Shown piece after piece: positions 22,601 through 23,608 of a stretch of DNA of 23,608 nucleotides (positions are counted from its first letter, which is position 1; the number at the start of each line of letters is the position of its first letter). This DNA comes from Apostichopus leukothele (Eukaryota; Echinodermata; Holothuroidea; Aspidochirotida; Stichopodidae). The DNA is taken from positions 309,454 through 333,061 of the forward strand of contig JAAAKB020000027.1 in NCBI GenBank assembly GCA_010014835.2. Direction: 5' to 3'. Below the pieces are notes generated by a model. That model was given only the letters and a program-made list of their open reading frames with translations. It ran no database searches and was not told the origin of the DNA. A program made the position numbers and the translations under genes.

Positions 22601-23456
22601 CACCAAAACCACAATGTCCTGAAGTGAACCTTAGATTCCTGGTATTCAAACTTTTTTTTGCTCAGTCTTGCCAATATTCACTTTCATCTTATCGTCGACC
22701 CTCCAGTGAGAGATGTTGTGGCCAGAGGAAGGGCGCCGATGGCAGGAGGCAGTCCCATCCCTTTTGGGAAATTTATTATTTGGATGTTGGTGCTTAGTTG
22801 CAACATGGTGTTATATCTTGCAACTGTTTGAGTGTGTAAGAATTTGTTGGTGGCCATAACAAGGGTCGTGACCCCCACTGAATACTAGGGCCTTGGATTT
22901 CAAAAGAATGATAATCCATTATTCACTAGTGAATATGCATCTGTTTTGCTTGCATCAGTTTGCTCCTAACAAATATTTCAAATTGCAGAAGTATGAATAT
23001 AACTAGATATCATTACATCGCTGACCAAAACAAAATGGTTGATTTGGATCGCCTCCAGCTGATATGGCTTTAATATTAACAGTTGTTAAAGAACATACAC
23101 AGAACTTCTGACCCTGAGTTTGAGGGTTTAAACTGCAAATTGTTTTTTTTTTTCATGATTTTGTTTCTTTATAATTTCCCAGTGATTTGTGCATTCTCTT
23201 TGCATGCCATTACTACTTTTATCTTATTAATATAAGATATATTTTGCACTCATCTTTCTCTTCTTTGTGTTTCCCGCGATGCAGTATCACCATACGAGCA
23301 TGGCATAGTCGAGCCCAAACCATCTGCAAGAGTCGAGAGAGGATTGAAACTCGTCTCCAAGATTCTACAAAACATTGCCAACCACGTTTATTTTAAGGAA
23401 CAACATATGACGGAGTTTAACAACTTCCTGAAAGATCACTTTAAGGATGCCAGAAG
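4573..23456 (+). CDS. NF1: Neurofibromin (NF1) orthologue, split gene, 3' part beyond window
   Basis: This gene encodes a Ras GTPase-activating protein that speeds GTP hydrolysis by Ras and acts at the cytoplasmic face of membranes. Coding exons seen here: 4573-4635, 7754-7894, 9255-9341, 10964-11154, then after an assembly gap 12408-12503, 13511-13568, 14145-14258, 15423-15568, 16540-16621, 17573-17706, 18287-18403, 18850-19031, 19542-19753, 20152-20235, 20794-20972, 21415-21507, 22364-22488, 23285-23456. All introns used have GT and AG ends and matching phases. Similarity to human NF1 is clear in nearly every exon, for example LIILDTLEKCLA, NNFNAVFSRIS, KILQQGTEFDTLA, LFRGNSLASKIM and FLRFINPAI. 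The arginine finger, the second GAP arginine and the helix lysine are all present. Codons equivalent to human residues of about 161-905 are missing around the 100-N gap. The SEC14-PH and C-terminal regions lie beyond the right edge. The family identity is certain; exon borders come from my reading. Confidence 0.96.
4636..7753 (+). other. NF1: NF1 intron 1
   Basis: The 3.1-kb intron runs from GTTTGT to CCCAG. It holds a C-rich tract (about 5418-5440), several TAGGCCTA-type palindromes near 5205, and an inverted pair of CGGACAACCA sequences at 7251 and 7368. Frames of 80 to 95 codons occur on both strands but match nothing I recognise and are expected by chance at this base composition. Confidence 0.8.
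7251..7377. repeat. Short inverted-repeat element, CGGACAACCA ends
   Basis: CGGACAACCA at 7251-7260 is the exact reverse complement of TGGTTGTCCG at 7368-7377, enclosing 107 bases with a C-rich core. Another GACAACCA lies just outside, at 7233. A related arrangement recurs at 16391-16457 in another intron. This may be a small non-autonomous DNA element; no target duplication was confirmed. Confidence 0.4.
7754..7894 (+). CDS. NF1: NF1 coding exon 2
   Basis: The 47 codons begin LPYYISGEASHV and end VINGLATILKNLSL. They align with human residues of about 21-68 (LPIKTGQQ...VISGLTTILKNVNNM), and ECLI is shared. The exon is flanked by TTTTCCCAG and GTAAGT and is phase 0 at both ends. Human exon 2 is 144 bases by my recollection, so this one is a single codon shorter. 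It belongs to the N-terminal helical region. The first dozen or so residues are poorly conserved, as in other invertebrates. Confidence 0.95.
7895..9254 (+). other. NF1: NF1 intron 2
   Basis: The 1.36-kb intron runs from GTAAGT to TGCAG. It contains the minus-strand retroelement tail listed at 8071-8200; otherwise nothing recognised. Confidence 0.85.
8071..8200 (-). mobile_element. Probable 3' end of a SINE or LINE, minus strand
   Basis: An ATT-rich run (8071-8120) borders a more complex segment with a perfect hairpin, CAGTGC-AGAA-GCACTG, at 8147-8162. Read on the minus strand, the order is unique sequence, hairpin, then an AATAATAAT tail, as expected for a retroposed element. No protein-coding part is seen. 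The family is not identified. Confidence 0.4.
9255..9341 (+). CDS. NF1: NF1 coding exon 3
   Basis: The 29 codons read KSLTSGENEKSLYQ, then SQLIILDTLEKCLAA. The second half is almost identical to human residues of about 82-96 (SQLIILDTLEKCLAG), one of the most conserved N-terminal stretches in the family. The acceptor is TTCTTCTGCAG and the donor GTAAGC; both ends are phase 0. It is one codon longer than the human exon. The exact donor is supported by the following exon, which opens with QPKDT as in human. Confidence 0.95.
9342..10963 (+). other. NF1: NF1 intron 3
   Basis: The 1.6-kb intron runs from GTAAGC to ACAG. It holds A/T homopolymer runs near 10441-10475. No exon-like or repeat structure was recognised. 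Confidence 0.8.
10964..11154 (+). CDS. NF1: NF1 coding exon 4
   Basis: This 191-base exon has exactly the human exon 4 length and the same end phase (63 codons plus TG). It reads QPKDTTRSDETMLVKTLLPQ, then an N-terminal helix, then ALSLNNFNAVFSRIS. Human has QPKDTMRLDETMLVKQLLPE and SLSCNNFNAVFSRIS. The acceptor is TATTACAG and the donor GTACGT. The next human exon (starting LQELTVCSEDN) was looked for downstream and is not in the window. This is therefore the last N-terminal exon before the assembly gap. Confidence 0.95.
11448..11990 (+). repeat. 146-bp tandem satellite, about four copies
   Basis: Equivalent points (GCCTGTTG, GCCTATTG, GCCTGTTG, ACCTGAAG) recur at about 11449, 11595, 11741 and 11889, a period of 146 to 148 bases. 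Each copy carries GGTCAAAGG or a relative, then TTTGA, then a second GGTCA. The copies are well diverged, so the array is old. The same GGTCAAAGG wording is common in introns of echinoderms and other marine invertebrates, from general knowledge. Confidence 0.8.
11995..12069 (+). mobile_element. Possible DNA transposon end beside the gap
   Basis: CAGGGTTTTCGTTAG opens a stretch with nested GGGTC/GACCC pairs (CCGGGACCCGGGTC, then ATGACCCG twice) and is cut by the N run. CAGGG-type termini are typical of hAT elements and their short relatives. The other end is not visible, so the assignment is weak. Confidence 0.3.
12070..12169. other. Assembly gap, 100 N
   Basis: Exactly 100 unknown bases, the usual placeholder for a gap of unknown size. 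NF1 codons equivalent to human residues of about 161-905 are missing on either side, so the real gap is probably many kilobases. Confidence 0.97.
12170..12407 (+). other. NF1: Intronic sequence right of the gap
   Basis: A TG-rich stretch (12226-12250) and then AT-rich DNA lead to the acceptor TATTCAG. No exon was recognised. Confidence 0.7.
12408..12503 (+). CDS. NF1: NF1 exon, end of the cysteine/serine-rich region
   Basis: The exon has one leading base, then 31 codons, then two trailing bases (GA). It reads FDSPDGEPFVRQVSLTSNGS, then CAEDQQQLPVG. It is placed in NF1 by position, by splice sites (TATTCAG, GTAAGT) and by phase: the trailing GA joins the C of the next exon to give Asp before FLSFLLKLLVC. 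Similarity to human is weak but in the right style: human has SPPMGPVSERKGSMISVMSS just before the equivalent of the next exon. RQVS lies where human has RKGS. Its upstream partner exon is not in the window. Directly after exon 4 it would make TG+A, a stop. Confidence 0.75.
12504..13510 (+). other. NF1: NF1 intron with SINE
   Basis: About 1 kb from GTAAGT to TTAG. Contains the tRNA-derived SINE at about 13160-13437. A short GTAGCTATAT repeat lies near 13040-13070. Confidence 0.85.
13160..13437 (+). mobile_element. tRNA-derived SINE
   Basis: The head resembles a class II tRNA of the Ser type: TGGTCAAGTGG at 13171-13181 is a perfect polymerase III A box (TRGYNNARNNG), followed by TTTAGGCAGTGGACTTGTGA. 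No clear B box is visible, so the tRNA part has decayed. The middle has GCGCCTTGAGCA and GCGCTTTATAA, and the tail is ATTATTATTA, as in SINEs that use an L2/CR1-type LINE tail. The element lies in the sense direction inside an intron. The subfamily is not named. Confidence 0.7.
13511..13568 (+). CDS. NF1: NF1 exon (FLSFLLKLLVC segment)
   Basis: One base plus 19 codons read FLSFLLKLLVCSNEAFGAQ, matching human FMDRLLSLMVCNHEKVGLQ just before QIRTNVKDLVG. The acceptor is CTCTCTTAG and the donor GTAAAA, ending in phase 0. A second AG, eight bases downstream at 13518-13519, is a possible but less likely acceptor. The match to human starts at the first AG. By my recollection the human protein codes this and the following segment in one exon, so here an extra intron appears to split it. 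Confidence 0.88.
13569..14144 (+). other. NF1: NF1 intron, nothing further recognised
   Basis: A 576-base intron from GTAAAA to TTTCAG. No repeat or exon seen. Confidence 0.85.
14145..14258 (+). CDS. NF1: NF1 exon (IRETVKDLIGRELD segment)
   Basis: The 38 codons begin IRETVKDLIGRELDATLYPQ and end DKFFDPNLQ. Human has IRTNVKDLVGLELSPALYPM and SKFFDSQGQ. Splice sites are ATTTCAG and GTAAGT, with phase 0 at both ends. The segment belongs to the helical region between the cysteine/serine-rich part and the GAP-related domain. Confidence 0.95.
14259..15422 (+). other. NF1: NF1 intron with two tandem duplications
   Basis: A 1.16-kb intron from GTAAGT to ATTCAG. It contains the 33-base duplication at 14351 and the 240-base duplication that crosses into the next exon. 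Confidence 0.88.
14351..14416 (+). repeat. 33-bp tandem duplication
   Basis: Two adjacent copies (14351-14383 and 14384-14416) of a unit beginning GGCATTTCCTGTGCATTTGA and ending in CATTTTT or CATTTTC. They are almost identical and therefore recent. Confidence 0.9.
14991..15440 (+). repeat. Tandem duplication spanning a 3' splice site
   Basis: Copy 1 is 14991-15230 and copy 2 is 15231-15440. Both run from GTCATATTAA through TTCTTGTGGTTGA to the acceptor ATTCAG and the exon start ending GATGAG. They differ mainly by a longer A/C-rich run in copy 1 (about 15070-15110) and scattered substitutions. Copy 2 holds the functional acceptor at 15422; copy 1 holds a decoy at 15212 with an 18-base exon fragment behind it. 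Confidence 0.92.
15423..15568 (+). CDS. NF1: NF1 exon with duplicated 5' edge
   Basis: The exon has 48 codons plus AG and reads VQASDENTMFVEHAIQVLKQ, later ending MSIEELILAIV plus the first bases of Arg. Human has VLLTDTNTQFVEQTIAIMKN and MMLNLVRYV. The start after GACATTCAG at 15422 fits human residue for residue; the alternative AG at 15428 would lose two residues. The acceptor and first 18 exon bases also exist as a decoy copy 210 bases upstream (15213-15230), produced by a tandem duplication. The donor is GTAGGA, weaker than its neighbours. Confidence 0.93.
15889..15956 (+). repeat. Dispersed repeat, plus-strand copy
   Basis: CACTGGAGGGTTGCC, then a purine-rich stretch, then AAAAAAGTTTGAATACCAGG. 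The same order occurs reversed at 22634-22708. It is probably a fragment of one interspersed family. Confidence 0.6.
16391..16457. repeat. Hairpin-bearing segment related to 7251-7377
   Basis: CGGAACAACCA at 16391 faces TGGTTGTCCC at 16435, and CTGGTTGT (16434-16441) pairs exactly with ACAACCAG (16450-16457) across an 8-base loop. The words match those of the inverted-repeat element in intron 1. Confidence 0.4.
16540..16621 (+). CDS. NF1: NF1 exon (RYVRRLD segment)
   Basis: One leading A completes the Arg codon, then 27 codons read YVRRLDPSPTNTYVMNIKVQ and VCRLLSK. This corresponds to human RYVRVLGNMVHAIQIKTKLC and QLVEV. Splice sites are TTTGTGCAG and GTAAGA, ending in phase 0. The middle (DPSPTNTYV) is divergent, while both ends fit the family. 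Confidence 0.92.
16622..17572 (+). other. NF1: NF1 intron with 14-bp minisatellite
   Basis: A 951-base intron from GTAAGA to TTCACAG. More than half of it is the minisatellite at 17036-17536. Confidence 0.88.
17036..17536 (+). repeat. 14-bp minisatellite, about 36 units
   Basis: The unit is CTCTTTGGCTTAGC. The core GGCT(T/A)AGCC is a quasi-palindrome whose middle base alternates; a central block (about 17150-17245) mostly carries GGCTAAGCC, the flanks GGCTTAGCC or GGCATAGCC. The 3' flank has a further variant, TATTTGAATTAGC (17410-17495). Variants cluster, as expected from local unit duplication. Confidence 0.95.
17573..17706 (+). CDS. NF1: NF1 exon (MMVRRDILSF segment)
   Basis: The exon has 44 codons plus AG, beginning MMVRRDILSFRQEIWFRNKL and ending NDIKALT with the first two bases of Arg. 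Human has MMARRDDLSFCQEMKFRNKM and DDVKCLTRDLDQ. The acceptor TTTCACAG lies only about 33 bases after the end of a 500-base 14-bp minisatellite, so branch point and polypyrimidine signals have little unique sequence to sit in. The donor is GTATTG. The ATG at its start is an internal Met, not a start codon. Confidence 0.95.
17707..18286 (+). other. NF1: NF1 intron, no repeat recognised
   Basis: A 580-base intron from GTATTG to TTTCAG, A-rich in its 3' half (18100-18170). Nothing else seen. Confidence 0.85.
18287..18403 (+). CDS. NF1: NF1 exon (GLPLQPEEGD segment)
   Basis: After one base completing Arg, the exon reads DLDEASMDAMAVLLEGLPLQ and then PEEGDLGDIMEAKSDLFL plus AA. Human has DLDQASMEAVVSLLAGLPLQ and PEEGDGVELMEAKSQLFLK. 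Splice sites are TATTTCAG and GTAAGT. The AA joins the A of the next exon to code Lys. Confidence 0.96.
18404..18849 (+). other. NF1: NF1 intron with G-rich tract and short repeats
   Basis: A 446-base intron from GTAAGT to TTCAG. G runs at 18552-18579 fit a quadruplex pattern (four runs of three or more G with loops of 2 to 5). At 18678-18750, AGGTATAAGTATT and AGGTCTATATATT units alternate. A TCTTC repeat lies at 18784-18801. Confidence 0.8.
18850..19031 (+). CDS. NF1: NF1 exon (YFTLFMNLLN segment)
   Basis: The exon has one base, 60 codons and one trailing A. It starts YFTLFMNLLNETSEGEEEKS and ends MTNLLNANIDSGLTHSI. Human has YFTLFMNLLNDCSEVEDES and MSNLLNANVDSGLMHSI. The acidic to Thr-rich middle (EGEEEK to TPTTTDN) replaces the basic GGRKRGMSRR of human and is a variable linker. 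The donor is A|GTAAGT. Degenerate copies of its last 17 bases and donor recur in the following intron. Confidence 0.96.
19032..19541 (+). other. NF1: NF1 intron with degenerate copies of the exon end
   Basis: A 510-base intron from GTAAGT to GACAG. Copies of the exon's final CTTGACTCACTCTATCA recur at 19161 (17 of 17), 19261 (diverged) and 19367 (diverged). The spacing is about 100 to 146 bases and GGTCAAAGGTTAA follows in several units. This is an old tandem expansion that included the exon end and donor. Confidence 0.85.
19542..19753 (+). CDS. NF1: NF1 exon, start of the GAP-related domain
   Basis: Two bases complete Ser, then 70 codons follow: LGYHQDVQTRAAFIEVLTKI, LQQGTEFDTLADTVLADRFD and, further on, ELPIAMALANVV. 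This is one of the strongest matches in the window; human has LGYHKDLQTRATFMEVLTKI and LQQGTEFDTLAETVLADRFE. It corresponds to human residues from about 1195. The exon ends SSSQM and joins DELARV of the next exon, where human has PCSQWDELARV, so Trp is replaced by Met. The acceptor is a C-rich tract ending GACAG and the donor GTAAAG. Confidence 0.97.
19754..20151 (+). other. NF1: NF1 intron with G-run near donor
   Basis: A 398-base intron from GTAAAG to CTACAG. A G-rich tract (19803-19832) starts about 50 bases after the donor. Nothing else recognised. Confidence 0.85.
20152..20235 (+). CDS. NF1: NF1 GAP-domain exon (DELARV segment)
   Basis: The 28 codons read DELARVFVAVFDAKHLLYQL, then LWNMFSKE. 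Human has DELARVLVTLFDSRHLLYQL and LWNMFSKE. The exon is phase 0 at both ends, with acceptor CACCTACAG and donor GTGAGC. A long TG-rich tract begins about 24 bases after the donor. Confidence 0.97.
20236..20793 (+). other. NF1: NF1 intron with TG-rich start
   Basis: A 558-base intron from GTGAGC to TTTCAG. Its 5' part is the TG-rich repeat at 20259-20385; the rest shows nothing recognised. Confidence 0.85.
20259..20385 (+). repeat. TG-rich minisatellite (TGTGTTGTGTGGTGG type)
   Basis: An imperfect array of units of about 15 bases made only of T, G and a few C/A, starting 24 bases after the donor. In RNA it is UG-rich, the kind of sequence bound by CELF or TDP-43 type proteins. Confidence 0.85.
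20794..20972 (+). CDS. NF1: NF1 GAP-domain exon with the arginine finger
   Basis: The exon has 59 codons plus CG. It reads VEIADSLQTLFRGNSLASKI, MTYCFKMYGAIYLRGLL and, at the end, ISYEVDPK. The catalytic arginine finger (human R1276) is the CGG at 20827-20829 in LFRGNS. In Ras-GAPs this side chain enters the Ras active site and stabilises the transition state, so the domain should be catalytically able. The match to human (LFRGNSLASKIMTFCFKVYG) is nearly exact. Acceptor TACATTTCAG, donor GTAAAA. Confidence 0.98.
20973..21414 (+). other. NF1: NF1 intron, nothing recognised
   Basis: A 442-base intron from GTAAAA to CTCTAG. No repeat or exon seen. Confidence 0.85.
21415..21507 (+). CDS. NF1: NF1 GAP-domain exon (NQRNLIELTEKFF)
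   Basis: The exon has one base, 30 codons and AA. It reads MDQDENLERNQRNLIELTEK, then FFSTIIKSVI. Human has LEPSESLEENQRNLLQMTEK, then FFHAIISSSSEF. At this point the animal protein carries IKSVIKF where human has SSSSEF. Splice sites are ATCTCTAG and GTAAGT. Confidence 0.96.
21508..22363 (+). other. NF1: NF1 intron, no repeat recognised
   Basis: An 856-base intron from GTAAGT to CTGCAG. AT-rich with T runs; no alternative exon recognised, although this is one of the two introns flanking the FLRFINPA exon. Confidence 0.8.
22364..22488 (+). CDS. NF1: NF1 GAP-domain exon with FLRFINPA motif
   Basis: The exon has one base, 41 codons and one trailing G. It reads FPAQLRSVCHCLYQVVAQRF, then PQNAFGAVGSAIFLRFINPA. 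The FLRFINPA box is the Ras-GAP family signature; its arginine (human R1391, AGA at 22467-22469) helps stabilise the arginine finger loop. CLYQ and VVAQ are encoded without a break (22406/22407), whereas in vertebrates an intron with alternative exon 23a sits exactly there. Splice sites are TTCTGCAG and GTAAGA. Confidence 0.97.
22489..23284 (+). other. NF1: NF1 intron with dispersed repeat
   Basis: A 796-base intron from GTAAGA to ATGCAG. Contains the minus-strand dispersed repeat at 22634-22732. Confidence 0.85.
22634..22732 (-). repeat. Dispersed repeat, minus-strand copy
   Basis: TTCCTGGTATTCAAAC to CCCTCCAGTG mirrors 15889-15956. The following bases, GATGTTGTGGCCAGAGG, resemble GTATGTTGTGGCTATGG at 3138-3156, so a third partial copy lies upstream of the gene. 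Confidence 0.6.
23285..23456 (+). CDS. NF1: NF1 GAP-domain exon (RVERGLKLVSKIL)
   Basis: Two bases complete Val, then 56 codons plus AG follow: SPYEHGIVEPKPSARVERGL, KLVSKILQNIANHVYFKEQH and, at the end, FKDARR. Human has SPYEAGILDKKPPPRIERGL, then KLMSKILQSIANHVLFTKEEH. The lysine equivalent to human K1423, a known disease position important for Ras binding, is AAG at 23359-23361. The acceptor is GATGCAG and the donor GTAAAT. This is the last exon in the window; the rest of the gene lies to the right. Confidence 0.97.
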
Positions 23457-23499
23457 GTAAATGAGAATACAAAGGAAATCTTAATAAAGAGAGGGTAGA

Positions 23500-23572
23500 T
23501 TGATGTGTGTGTGGGGTGGGTGGGGGGGGGGTGGGGGAAGGTGGAGGGTGAAGGGGGGATGGGATGTCCACT
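23500..23572 (+). repeat. G-rich tract after the last donor
   Basis: TGTG repeats followed by many G runs of three to ten, starting about 45 bases after the donor at 23457. It fits a quadruplex pattern on the transcribed-RNA strand. Confidence 0.8.
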
Positions 23573-23608
23573 GGATTAGATGGGGAGAGCTCGGTGCAGG
23601 GAAATAGT

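Overview
The window is animal genomic DNA carrying the 5' half of one gene, an orthologue of neurofibromin (NF1), a Ras GTPase-activating protein. It reads left to right and runs off the right edge. Eighteen coding exons can be placed by protein similarity plus GT/AG splice sites with matching phases. The first four give a continuous N-terminus equivalent to human residues 1 to about 160. The other fourteen (1,794 coding bases, about 598 codons) correspond to human residues of roughly 905 to 1503 and include most of the Ras-GAP domain. The introns, long and AT-rich, hold many local repeats. The intron style, the 146-bp GGTCAAAGG-type satellite and frequent TAGGCCTA palindromes suggest a marine invertebrate deuterostome, most likely an echinoderm such as a sea cucumber. 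That placement is inference; the NF1 identity is firm.

Layout. 1-248 is a fold-back inverted repeat, possibly cut by the window edge. 249-4572 is upstream DNA without a recognisable gene; it holds an 18-bp minisatellite (1019-1270), a TA microsatellite and two full CRE palindromes. Exon 1 starts at ATG 4573, with an in-frame stop 24 bases upstream. Exons 2, 3 and 4 follow at 7754, 9255 and 10964. Intron 4 holds a 146-bp tandem satellite with nuclear-receptor-like half-site pairs, then a 100-N gap (12070-12169). From 12408 on, exons follow every 0.3 to 1.2 kb to 23456.

The largest anomaly is that about 745 codons (human residues ~161-905, nearly all of the cysteine/serine-rich region) are missing between exon 4 and the exon at 12408. 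Joining these two directly is phase-compatible but makes a TGA stop. The 100-N gap most likely stands for a much longer unassembled stretch.

Other points of interest are a tandem duplication copying an acceptor site plus the first 18 exon bases, intronic echoes of an exon's last 17 bases with its donor site, a 14-bp minisatellite of about 36 units ending close to a 3' splice site, and the absence of the intron that in vertebrates hosts alternative exon 23a. No bacterial, viral or RNA-gene content was recognised and no new multi-gene system was found; the novelty is in gene architecture and repeats.
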